Source: an uncultured Mycoplasmatota bacterium (GTDB lineage Bacteria > Bacillota_I > Bacilli_A > RF39 > UBA660). From it: a stretch of DNA of 15,137 nucleotides. How positions within the stretch are numbered: position 1 is the stretch's first letter; each line of letters starts with the position of its first letter. The notes under the pieces were generated by a model. The model saw only the letters and a list, made by a program, of their open reading frames with translations, searched no databases and was not told the DNA's origin. Of this stretch, positions 7,308-13,916 are shown in pieces. The position numbers and the translations under genes were made by a program. The stretch spans positions 1-15,137 of the forward strand of contig CANRVM010000012.1 of NCBI GenBank assembly GCA_947643295.1, in the 5' to 3' direction.

Positions 7308-7898
7308 ATGAGTAATTATGATTCTATAAGAAAAGAATTATTAAAATATTTAAAACGATATGGTTTAAATTCAACGGATAAAAAAATAATAGAAATATAT
7401 CAAGAATATTTAAAAAATTGTGCTTGGTTTCAAGAGTATGTAATAGGTAACTTGGATACTTTTAAGAAGGCAGCGTGCGTAATGAGTGCAATTTTAAAAT
7501 GCAAAATAGTAGAAGAAACAGAACTAAACGATGAAATAGCCTTCGATATTAGTCTTTCCTTAATAGAAAACCCTTCTTCTTATCTTGGTGAAAAATATGA
7601 TAAAGAAGTTCCATTAGATTCGATTTCTATAAAGAAATTAAAAGAAAATTCTTATCTTTTTGAAACCCTTCGTACATATACATTAAATAGTATCCAATGG
7701 AATAGAGAAAGAAAAGAAAAAAATCATCTGGAAAATCAACATTTAGAAGAAATAAATATCATGTCAACAGCTGAAAACTTCGAATTATTATCCCAAGTTG
7801 CTCTTTTTACACAAAGTCCTATAAAATATTATGATATGCATCATAGGTTGGAAGATGCCAGAAAAAAATTTAATAAAAAAGTTAAGATGAAAAAGTAA
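7308..7898 (+). CDS. Hypothetical protein downstream of ychF
   Basis: I do not recognise this 196-residue protein. It has no signal peptide or transmembrane segment, and appears largely helical and charged. It opens with a Lys/Tyr-rich segment (RKELLKYLKRYGLN) and has a central KKAACVMSAILKCK stretch with two Cys residues, an acidic segment containing NDEIAFDISLSLIENPSSYL, and a basic tail ending KKFNKKVKMKK. The basic ends would suit nucleic-acid or ribosome binding, but that is only a guess. ATG 7308 follows TAGGTGA, 8 nt after the ychF stop, so co-transcription and possible coupling with ychF are likely. Codon use matches the neighbours. In many Bacillota pth or rpsF follows ychF; this gene takes that place. 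The rpsF promoter begins at the base after its stop codon. Confidence 0.8.
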   Translation: MSNYDSIRKELLKYLKRYGLNSTDKKIIEIYQEYLKNCAWFQEYVIGNLDTFKKAACVMSAILKCKIVEETELNDEIAFDISLSLIENPSSYLGEKYDKEVPLDSISIKKLKENSYLFETLRTYTLNSIQWNRERKEKNHLENQHLEEINIMSTAENFELLSQVALFTQSPIKYYDMHHRLEDARKKFNKKVKMKK

Positions 7899-7927
7899 TT
7901 TACAAAGATACTATAATTTGATATAAT
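7899..7927 (+). promoter_or_regulatory. Sigma-A promoter of the rpsF-ssb-rpsR operon
   Basis: TTTACA (7899-7904) and TATAAT (7922-7927) are separated by exactly 17 nt, and the -10 is extended by TG at 7919-7920. This is one of the two best promoters in the window. The -35 starts immediately after the stop of the preceding gene. Transcription should begin around 7934-7936, giving a leader of about 57 nt before rpsF. Confidence 0.88.
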
Positions 7928-7933
7928 ACATAC

Positions 7934-7991
7934 GAGTATTGAAAATACTCCTTACTCAAATGAGTCATTAGTCCAAAAGGAGGTGTAGAAG
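7934..7991 (+). promoter_or_regulatory. Structured rpsF leader, possible S6:S18 autoregulatory element
   Basis: The leader can form hairpin I (GAGTATT 7934-7940 with AATACTC 7944-7950, loop GAA) and hairpin II (ACTC 7954-7957 with GAGT 7962-7965). CTCCTT at 7948-7953 is perfectly complementary to the rpsF Shine-Dalgarno AAGGAG at 7977-7982 and shares three bases with hairpin I, so the two pairings exclude each other. When CTCCTT pairs with the SD it encloses hairpin II and hides the ribosome binding site. Leaders that bind the S6:S18 complex are known upstream of rpsF in many bacteria. The CCG trinucleotide I recall from that motif is not obvious here, so the ligand is inference. The pairings are seen directly in the sequence. 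Confidence 0.5.
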
Positions 7992-8279
7992 ATGAACAAA
8001 TATGAAATCATGTTTATCATAAAATCAGATATGGAGGAATCTACTATTAATCAAACGGTAGATACTTTAAAGAAGGTTTTAACAGATAATGGTGCTAAAA
8101 TGATAGAAGAAAAAAAATTAGGTCAAAAAGATTTAGCATATGAAATCAAAAAGTATAAAACAGGATATTATTTCTTATTTATAGTGGAGGCAGAATCTAA
8201 AGCTATAAATGAGTTTAATCGTATTGTTGGCATAAACGAAAATGTTTTACGTCATCTAGTAGTAAAAGTAGAAGATTAA
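7992..8279 (+). CDS. rpsF: 30S ribosomal protein S6
   Basis: This 95-residue protein has the full length and pattern of bS6: the opening NKYEIMFIIKSDMEE, the central GAKMIEEKKLGQKDLAYEIKKYKTGYYFLF and the closing NENVLRHLVVKVED. S6 binds the central domain of 16S rRNA as a dimer with S18, encoded two genes downstream. ATG 7992 has AAGGAGGTG at 7977-7985. It is the first gene of the rpsF-ssb-rpsR operon, the standard Bacillota arrangement. Its ribosome binding site can be sequestered by the leader. Confidence 0.98.
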   Translation: MNKYEIMFIIKSDMEESTINQTVDTLKKVLTDNGAKMIEEKKLGQKDLAYEIKKYKTGYYFLFIVEAESKAINEFNRIVGINENVLRHLVVKVED

Positions 8280-8298
8280 TAAGAAAGAGGTATTTGTC

Positions 8299-8775
8299 AT
8301 GAACAAAGTATTTTTAATCGGAAGATTAACAAGAGATCCAGAATTAAGATATACTGGAAGTAATATTCCTGTAGCATCATTTTCTTTAGCAGTAAATAGA
8401 AGTTATACAAATCAAGCTGGAGAAAGAGAAGCAGACTTTATTAATATAGTCGTTTGGAGAAAGCAAGCAGAAAATGTAAAAAATTATTTATCACAAGGTA
8501 GTCAAGTGGCAATTGATGGAAGAATCCAAACTAGGTCATATGATGGAGAAGATGGAAAGAAAAGATATGTAACAGAAGTAGTTGCAGATAATGTTGAATT
8601 TTTAGGAACGAAAGGTTCTAATACGAATTCTAATAATAGTAGTGGGTTTACGCCTAATCAAGAACCAACTCCATATGATTTTTCAAACGAAAAACAAGGA
8701 ACGAATGTAGACAGTAACCCATTCGCAGATTTTGGATCTAGTATCGAAATAAGTGATGACGAATTACCATTCTAG
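8299..8775 (+). CDS. ssb: Single-stranded DNA-binding protein
   Basis: This 158-residue SSB has the OB fold in residues 1 to about 106 ([62 protein letters not shown]). A flexible Ser/Asn-rich linker follows, and then the acidic C-terminal tip DDELPF that recruits replication and repair partners. It coats single-stranded DNA at forks. ATG 8299 is preceded by AGAAAGAGG and lies 19 nt after rpsF. The conserved tip shows it is complete. Confidence 0.98.
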   Translation: MNKVFLIGRLTRDPELRYTGSNIPVASFSLAVNRSYTNQAGEREADFINIVVWRKQAENVKNYLSQGSQVAIDGRIQTRSYDGEDGKKRYVTEVVADNVEFLGTKGSNTNSNNSSGFTPNQEPTPYDFSNEKQGTNVDSNPFADFGSSIEISDDELPF

Positions 8776-8777
8776 TA

Positions 8778-8784
8778 AAGGAGG
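8778..8784 (+). promoter_or_regulatory. Shine-Dalgarno that fixes the rpsR GTG start
   Basis: AAGGAGG at 8778-8784 lies 7 nt before GTG 8792, directly after the ssb stop. It supports a GTG start over any upstream in-frame codon, since those would overlap the end of ssb and add residues foreign to S18. Confidence 0.85.
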
Positions 8785-8791
8785 AAAAACA

Positions 8792-9007
8792 GTGGCAGAA
8801 TTTTATCGAAAAAAAAGAAAAGTATGTATGATGTGTACTGGTAGAACAGTAAATTATAAAGATCCTGAAATATTAAGAAAATATATTAATGAAAAAGGAA
8901 AAATTTTACCAAGACGTGTTACTGGAAATTGTGCACTTCATCAAAGAATAATTGCTAGAGAAATAAAAAGATCTCGTGCAATTGCATTATTACCATTTAC
9001 ACGATAG
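8792..9007 (+). CDS. rpsR: 30S ribosomal protein S18, Cys-containing (zinc-type) form
   Basis: The 71-residue protein carries the bS18 core: [16 protein letters not shown], then [20 protein letters not shown]. It starts at GTG 8792, fixed by the AAGGAGG just upstream; a longer frame from 8753 would overlap ssb and is not family-like. It has CMMC near the N-terminus and CALH after VTGN, the CxxC...CxxH pattern of zinc-ribbon (C+) versions of S18. The Bacillus subtilis protein lacks this full set as far as I recall. S18 pairs with S6 on the small subunit platform. It is the last gene of the operon and is followed by a terminator. Confidence 0.96.
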   Translation: MAEFYRKKRKVCMMCTGRTVNYKDPEILRKYINEKGKILPRRVTGNCALHQRIIAREIKRSRAIALLPFTR

Positions 9008-9023
9008 ATAATATTAATAGAAT

Positions 9024-9066
9024 AAAAAGATGAATTTTGTAAAATAAACAGAAATCATCTTTTTTT
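9024..9066 (+). terminator. Rho-independent terminator of the rpsF operon
   Basis: AAAAAGATGA (9024-9033) pairs perfectly with TCATCTTTTT (9055-9064), and the T run continues to 9066. The 21-nt loop is long but can pair further inside (TTT with AAA next to the stem). It begins 17 nt after the rpsR stop. Confidence 0.8.
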
Positions 9067-9534
9067 ATGCAAACAATGAATACAATTGGATTACCTGAAG
9101 ATACAAAAGGATGGGTTGATAATATTTATATGAATACCACAATAGCTGGAACTCAGAAAAAAATGTATGAAATCGCACAGAATGGAATAAAACTATATAT
9201 TACTAATAGTATTGAAGAATAAAATAAGGATTCTATTAAAGAGACATGGTATTCTATTTAACAAGAAAGATATGGAGGACTTGATTATTTAGAAAAAGAG
9301 GTTGATGTAAATAAAATCACATCTATCTTTTGATTAATACTACAAGTTTCTAATGAGATAGAACTACGTGGAGTGGATGCTTGAAATGATATTAATATTT
9401 GAGTTTATGATGCAGTAGTCATACAAGTAGGTTGTAAGATTAGATATCGAAAGTATACAGAAGATAGCTCTTATCAAGTAATAGAAGAGAATATGGTAAA
9501 AAGAGAAAATAAGAAAGTTTGGTGACAAATCCAA
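9067..9534 (+). pseudogene. Gene relic kept in one frame but interrupted by six stops
   Basis: From 9067 one frame reads as protein-like sequence for about 155 codons with no frameshift, broken only by stops: TAA at 9220 and 9259, and TGA at 9331, 9382, 9400 and 9523. Segments include GLPEDTKGWVDNIYMNTTIA, QERYGGLDYLEKEVDVNKI, VYDAVVIQVGCKIRYRKYTE and YQVIEENMVKRENKKVW. I do not recognise the family. There is no ribosome binding site or promoter, since the start abuts the T run of the rpsF operon terminator, so the 5' end of the original gene seems lost. The first 52 codons alone could form a small ORF, but lack of an SD argues against it. It is not the missing N-terminus of the GdpP-like protein next to it: no transmembrane, PAS or GGDEF features are visible. 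Confidence 0.55.
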
Positions 9535-9543
9535 TCTTTTTTT
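9514..9543 (+). terminator. Terminator-like hairpin at the end of the relic
   Basis: AAAG-T-TTGG (9514-9522) pairs with CCAA-T-CTTT (9531-9539) around one T-T mismatch, with an eight-base loop and seven Ts ending at 9543. It sits at the end of the relic frame and just before the next promoter. It may be the old gene's terminator and would also block read-through into the GdpP-like gene. Confidence 0.55.
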
Positions 9544-9557
9544 CATACCTGATAGTA

Positions 9558-9586
9558 TCGACAAATAAATAAATTTATTATATAAT
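9558..9586 (+). promoter_or_regulatory. Sigma-A promoter of the gdpP-rplI-dnaB-walJ-rlmH run
   Basis: TCGACA (9558-9563, five of six matches to TTGACA) and TATAAT (9581-9586) are spaced by exactly 17 nt. Transcription should start near 9593, about 24 nt before the gdpP-like ATG. No other convincing promoter is seen before the end of the window, so all six following genes may depend on it. Confidence 0.85.
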
Positions 9587-9598
9587 TAAATTGGGGTT

Positions 9599-9614
9599 TT
9601 AGCTAGGAGGCTAA
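9599..9614 (+). promoter_or_regulatory. Small hairpin presenting the gdpP Shine-Dalgarno in its loop
   Basis: TTAGC (9599-9603) can pair with GCTAA (9610-9614), leaving TAGGAG in the loop; AGGAGG at 9605-9610 is the ribosome binding site for ATG 9617. The stem is only 5 bp and may be chance. It would present or hide the SD depending on its stability. Confidence 0.3.
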
Positions 9615-9616
9615 TT

Positions 9617-10606
9617 ATGGAAATAGTAAAAAAAAGAAATAAATTAAATCGTTATATAAGACATTCTAAAAAAATTTTTATTATGGCTCATAAGGATTTA
9701 GATTTAGATGCTTTAGGTAGTTCTATTGGAATGTACCAAATATTAAAAGGAAAAAAGAAAGAATGCTATTTAGTAATTGATGATCAAAAGCATGAACTTG
9801 GTGTGGAAAAAATATTAAAAGAATTAGAAGGATGCTTAACAATAATAAAAGGAGATGCAGTAGCTTCTCATTTACATAAAAATAGTAAAAAAAATATGCT
9901 CTTAATATTGGATACCAATAAAAAAGAATTAGTACAGAATGATAATATATTAAAATTATTTGATAAAACAGTAATTATTGATCATCATGGTTTAGGAAAA
10001 ACAACAATTAAGGATTGTTTTATTATTCAAGATGATAATACTTCTTCTACTTGTGAAATGATAACCAATTTGATAGAGTTTTATGATGTTTCGGTTGACC
10101 CATATTTTGCAACAGTTTTATTATCAGGTATTGTTTTGGATACTAATAATTTTATGTTAAAAACAACAGCAGAAACTTATTATGCTGCTTACTATTTAGC
10201 CTCATTAGGAGCGTCTGCTAAAAAAGTTCAATATTTATTGAAACAAGATATCATAGAATATACAGAAAGGCAAAAATTATTAGCAAGATTAGAAATATTG
10301 CATGATAAAGTAGCCTTTACAAAGGCAACTCCTTATACTATTTATCGACGGGAAGAACTTGCTAAGCTTGCTGATACATTATTATTCTTTAACGGAATTG
10401 AAGCCTCATTCGTAATTGGTAAAGTGGATAAAGATATCGTAGGAATTAGCGCACGTAGCCTTGGAAATTATGAAATCTCTAAAATTTTAGAGAAATTAGG
10501 TGGAGGTGGAGATGAATATAATGGTGCGACTACCTTTAAAAATAAAACCATAAAAGAAGTAGAAGATTTATTAAAGAAACAACTAAAAAAACAAGAAGGT
10601 GAATAA
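9617..10606 (+). CDS. gdpP: Stand-alone DHH-DHHA1 phosphodiesterase, GdpP-like without membrane, PAS and GGDEF domains
   Basis: GdpP degrades cyclic-di-AMP to pApA and normally has two transmembrane helices, a PAS domain, a degenerate GGDEF domain, then DHH and DHHA1, in about 650 residues. This 329-residue protein starts right at the linker before DHH and aligns with GdpP from there to the end. Metal-binding residues are present: H25, D29 and D31 (AHKDLDLDALGSS), D99, D122-H123-H124 and D175 (GIVLDTNNF). The later ISARSLGNYEI segment is GdpP-like rather than NrnA-like. The DHHA1 motif normally written GGGH reads GGGGDEYNGAT, so His is replaced by D299. ATG 9617 has AGGAGG and its own promoter, and rplI-dnaB follow as in Bacilli. 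It may cleave cyclic-di-AMP without sensory control, or favour pApA; the altered motif leaves activity open. DHH-DHHA1 assignment is firm, substrate is inferred. Confidence 0.85.
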   Translation: MEIVKKRNKLNRYIRHSKKIFIMAHKDLDLDALGSSIGMYQILKGKKKECYLVIDDQKHELGVEKILKELEGCLTIIKGDAVASHLHKNSKKNMLLILDTNKKELVQNDNILKLFDKTVIIDHHGLGKTTIKDCFIIQDDNTSSTCEMITNLIEFYDVSVDPYFATVLLSGIVLDTNNFMLKTTAETYYAAYYLASLGASAKKVQYLLKQDIIEYTERQKLLARLEILHDKVAFTKATPYTIYRREELAKLADTLLFFNGIEASFVIGKVDKDIVGISARSLGNYEISKILEKLGGGGDEYNGATTFKNKTIKEVEDLLKKQLKKQEGE

Positions 10607-10607
10607 G

Positions 10608-11048
10608 ATGCAAGTAATCTTTATAAAAGATTTAAAAAAACAAGGAAAAAAAGGGGAAATCAAAACAGTAAAAGATGGTTATGCCGAAAACTTTCTTATT
10701 AAAAATGGCTATGCCGTCCCTGTGAATCAGCATAATCTAAATGATTTAAAGAGTGCAAAAGAAAGAGAAAAAAAACAAGATGATGAAAAGAGAAAGCTTG
10801 CAGAAATTGAAAAACAAAAATTGGAGAATATAGAATTAGAATTTAAGGTAAAAATAGGAAAAGAAGATAGGGTTTTCGGTAGCATTAGCGTAAAACAAAT
10901 TAAGGAAGAATTAAATAATCAGGGTTTTAAAATTGATAAAAAACAAATTATGTTAACAAATAATATTGCATCTCTTGGGTATCATGATGTTTCTATCAAT
11001 TTATATGCAGATGTTAACGCAAAAGTAAAAGTTCATGTAGTAAAATAG
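10608..11048 (+). CDS. rplI: 50S ribosomal protein L9
   Basis: The 146-residue protein begins with the bL9 signature (QVIFIKDLKKQGKKGEIKTV, then KDGYAENFLIKNGYAVP), has a long Lys/Glu-rich connecting helix (about residues 40-75) and ends with the C-terminal domain containing FGSISVKQIKEEL and NLYADVNAKVKVHVVK. L9 sits at the base of the L1 stalk and influences reading-frame maintenance. ATG 10608 is preferred over an in-frame GTG at 10599 because AAGGTG (10596-10601) is correctly spaced and the family starts there. It begins one base after the gdpP-like stop and is followed by dnaB after 10 nt. Confidence 0.97.
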   Translation: MQVIFIKDLKKQGKKGEIKTVKDGYAENFLIKNGYAVPVNQHNLNDLKSAKEREKKQDDEKRKLAEIEKQKLENIELEFKVKIGKEDRVFGSISVKQIKEELNNQGFKIDKKQIMLTNNIASLGYHDVSINLYADVNAKVKVHVVK

Positions 11049-11058
11049 AGGTGATAAA

Positions 11059-12417
11059 ATGGCTCTTAAATCATTACCAAATAATATAGAAGCAGAGCAA
11101 TCTGTTTTAGGAGCATGCTTTCTTTCAAAATATGCTTTACAAAGGGCATGCGAAGCATTACAAGAAGAGTCTTTTTATAGTGAAAAGAATGCGAAGATAT
11201 TTTCCTCTATGGTATCTTTATTAGAAAATAATACACCTATTGATGTTACGACAGTTACAACAGATTTAAAAAATAAGAATTTATTAGGAGAAATAGGTGG
11301 TGTTGAGTATTTAACAGAAATTGTTAACTATGTACCTACAGCAACAAATATTGATTATTATATAAAAAGTGTGCAAGAATCTGCTGTCTTAAGAAAATTA
11401 ATTGAAACAGCAACGGAAATTGCAAGTACTGGATATGAAACAGATAACGATGTTAATGAAACATTAGATAATGCCGAAAAGAAAATATTAAATGTAGTAA
11501 AAACTAGAAAATCGTCTGAATTTAAATCCATCAAAGAAGTATTAATGAAAACAGAAGAAAATTTAGAAAAACTTGCAGAAACAAAAGGCGAAATCACAGG
11601 AATAGCAACGGGATGGTATGATTTAGATAAATTGACAGCAGGTTTTCATGAAAATGAATTTATTATTATCGCAGCTCGTCCTGCTATGGGAAAAACAGCC
11701 TTTGCTCTTAATATGGCAACTCATATTGCTATGAATAACAAAAAATCAGTTGCTTTATTTAACTTAGAAATGGGAGCGGAGCAATTAGCTCACCGAATTT
11801 TATCTTCTCTAGGTCAAATAGAGGGATATAAAATGCGTACAGGTAATTTATTAAATGACGATTGGAAAAGATTAAACGAAGCAACTTCACAATTAGCAGA
11901 TACCAATTTATTTATCGATGATACACCAGGTATTACAATTGGTGAAATTCGTTCCAAATGTAGACGTCTTGCTAGCAGTGATAAAGGATTAAGTATCGTT
12001 ATTATCGATTACCTACAATTAATATCAGGTGGAAAAAATTATGGAGCGAATCGTCAACAAGAGGTTTCGGATATTTCAAGAAGTCTTAAAACATTAGCAA
12101 TGGAATTACATGTTCCAATTATCGCTCTTGCTCAACTTTCTCGTAGTGTGGAAGCTCGTGAAGATAAAAGACCAATTATGAGTGATTTACGTGAATCTGG
12201 TTCTATTGAGCAAGATGCTGATATTGTATCTTTCTTATATCGTGATGATTATTATAACAAAGAAGCAAGAAGAGAAGACGATATTAGTATTAGTGAATTA
12301 ATTATTGGAAAGCATCGTAATGGACCAACAGCGACAATTGAATTACTATTTAAAAAGAATACATCCACCTTTAGGAGTTTACAGAAAGAGGACAAGGGAA
12401 GTGAAGTAAATGGATAA
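11059..12417 (+). CDS. dnaB: Replicative DNA helicase
   Basis: This is the 452-residue DnaB-type hexameric fork helicase (named DnaC in B. subtilis). The N-terminal primase-interaction domain begins LPNNIEAEQSVLGACFLSK. The RecA-type motor has Walker A ARPAMGKTAFAL (about residues 204-215), Walker B VIIDYLQLISGG (about 312-323), the LSRSVEAREDKRPIMSDLRE segment and the C-terminal RDDYYNKEA and LLFKKNTSTF motifs. Length is typical and no intein is present. ATG 11059 follows GAGGTGATAAA. The gene overlaps the next by 8 nt. The gdpP-rplI-dnaB order is a conserved Bacillota arrangement. Confidence 0.98.
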   Translation: MALKSLPNNIEAEQSVLGACFLSKYALQRACEALQEESFYSEKNAKIFSSMVSLLENNTPIDVTTVTTDLKNKNLLGEIGGVEYLTEIVNYVPTATNIDYYIKSVQESAVLRKLIETATEIASTGYETDNDVNETLDNAEKKILNVVKTRKSSEFKSIKEVLMKTEENLEKLAETKGEITGIATGWYDLDKLTAGFHENEFIIIAARPAMGKTAFALNMATHIAMNNKKSVALFNLEMGAEQLAHRILSSLGQIEGYKMRTGNLLNDDWKRLNEATSQLADTNLFIDDTPGITIGEIRSKCRRLASSDKGLSIVIIDYLQLISGGKNYGANRQQEVSDISRSLKTLAMELHVPIIALAQLSRSVEAREDKRPIMSDLRESGSIEQDADIVSFLYRDDYYNKEARREDDISISELIIGKHRNGPTATIELLFKKNTSTFRSLQKEDKGSEVNG

Positions 12418-13915
12418 AAAAATGATATTTTATATATTAATATCTACTATTTTGAGCATAGTACTTCTTTTTATTACTCATAAAACTACACTTACAGAGC
12501 CACAAGAAACATATCGAGTTTATTTAAAAGGAGAATCTCTTGGATTAATTAGTTCAAAAGAAGATTTAGAAAATTATATTGATAAAGAACAAGCTAGTAT
12601 TAAAGATGCTTATCATGTAAAAAAAGTCTATGTTCCAGATGAACTTGATATTATAAAAGAAGTTACTTATCATGAAAAAGTATTATCTACCAAGGAAATA
12701 TATGAAAAGATAAAAGATATTTCACCTTTTACTATTGATGGCTATGTTATTAGTATTAAAGGATTAAAAAAGACGAATTCAGAAGGAAAAGAATACAAAG
12801 AAGATGACCGTATTATTTATACTTTAAAAAAATCAACATTTACGAGTGCAATTAAGTCAACAGTACAATCTTTTATCACAAAAGAAAAATATGATTTATA
12901 TAAAGATAAAAAACAAGAAGAAATTAAAGAAACAGGATCCATTATTGAAAACTTATATATCAAAAATAATATAACAATTAAAGAAGCTAAGATACCTGTT
13001 GATAAAACAATTTATAGTACCAGTGAAGATTTAAGTAAGTTTTTACTATTTGGTACTACTGAAGAACAACAAAAATATACTGTACAAGATGGGGATACCA
13101 TAGAAGATGTTGCTTTTAATAATAAGATGTCAAAAGAAGAATTTTTAATTGCGAATACACAATTTAATGATGAGAATGCTTTGTTATATCCAGGGCAATT
13201 AGTAACATTAGGTGTGATGAAGCCTCAATTTGATTTAGTGGAAGAAGATCATACCATATCGGATGTAGATGTAAATTTTGAAACAGAAACTAAAATTGAT
13301 AATTCGAAAAAAAGTAGTTACAGTGTGGTAGAGCAAGCAGGAGTAAAAGGAAGAAATAGAGTGACACAAAAGATACAAAAAGTAAATGGAGAAACTACAA
13401 ATATTGTAACAACCAAAACGGAACAATTAAAAGCTCCAGTAAAAGAGATAATTGTAAAAGGTGGTAAACAAGGAGGCTCTTATGGCGGTGGAGGAAATGT
13501 TGCAGGCTATGGCGGAGTAGTAGCCACTAAAGGAGAATGGGGATGGCCAGCTACGTGTTCTTCTATTTCATCACCATTTGGATATCGTTGGGGTGTACTA
13601 CATGATGGCACTGATATTGCCGGATGTGGTTATGGTTCTAATATCTTTGCTGCACAGTCAGGTACTGTTGTTAAAGTTTCTTATAAATATGATAATGGAA
13701 AATATATTATTATTAATCATAATAATGGTTTCTATAGTTTATATGCTCATTTAGCAGGGCAAACCGTAAGAGAAGGACAAATGGTTAATAAGGGTCAAGT
13801 AATAGGTACGATGGGAAGAACTGGATTTGCAACAGGAGTGCATTTACATTTCTCTATATGGAGTGGTTATCCATATTATGGAGGAAGAGTACATAATGCG
13901 ATGAGTTTTTACTAA
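12410..13915 (+). CDS. Membrane-anchored LysM-G5-M23 peptidoglycan endopeptidase
   Basis: This 501-residue cell-surface protein has an N-terminal membrane anchor (about residues 5-25), then a region of about 190 residues, a LysM-like peptidoglycan-binding domain (about 222-266, YTVQDGDTIEDVA then LLYPGQLVTLG), a G5 domain (about 275-345, with VTQKIQKVNGETTNIVTTK), a Gly-rich linker and a C-terminal M23 (lysostaphin-type) peptidase. The zinc and catalytic residues are all present: H398 and D402 (HDGTD), H447 (YAHL) and H478-x-H480 (HLHF). It should cut peptide cross-links of the cell wall outside the cell. ATG 12410 overlaps dnaB by 8 nt and has GGGAAGTG upstream, so it is translationally coupled. 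walJ follows after one base. The domain set resembles other Bacillota wall hydrolases needed for growth or division; the exact bond cut is unknown. Confidence 0.93.
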   Translation: MDKKMIFYILISTILSIVLLFITHKTTLTEPQETYRVYLKGESLGLISSKEDLENYIDKEQASIKDAYHVKKVYVPDELDIIKEVTYHEKVLSTKEIYEKIKDISPFTIDGYVISIKGLKKTNSEGKEYKEDDRIIYTLKKSTFTSAIKSTVQSFITKEKYDLYKDKKQEEIKETGSIIENLYIKNNITIKEAKIPVDKTIYSTSEDLSKFLLFGTTEEQQKYTVQDGDTIEDVAFNNKMSKEEFLIANTQFNDENALLYPGQLVTLGVMKPQFDLVEEDHTISDVDVNFETETKIDNSKKSSYSVVEQAGVKGRNRVTQKIQKVNGETTNIVTTKTEQLKAPVKEIIVKGGKQGGSYGGGGNVAGYGGVVATKGEWGWPATCSSISSPFGYRWGVLHDGTDIAGCGYGSNIFAAQSGTVVKVSYKYDNGKYIIINHNNGFYSLYAHLAGQTVREGQMVNKGQVIGTMGRTGFATGVHLHFSIWSGYPYYGGRVHNAMSFY

Positions 13916-13916
13916 G

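Noticed and set aside
9067..9222. A 52-codon small gene starting at ATG 9067
   Set aside because: It has no ribosome binding site, abuts the rpsF operon terminator, and the same frame continues as protein-like sequence past its stop, so it reads as part of a relic.
9067..9534. TGA read as Trp (alternative code) to explain the stops in the relic
   Set aside because: Two of the stops are TAA, conserved genes here use TGG for Trp and contain no in-frame TGA, and rlmH ends on TGA at its canonical terminus.
9364..9564. Minus-strand ORF of 66 codons
   Set aside because: It lies opposite the relic, has no recognisable motif and no convincing ribosome binding site; likely a chance frame in AT-rich DNA.
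9067..9616. The relic as the lost N-terminal half of the GdpP-like protein
   Set aside because: No transmembrane helices, PAS or GGDEF features can be read in any frame, and a terminator-like hairpin and a strong promoter separate it from the gene.
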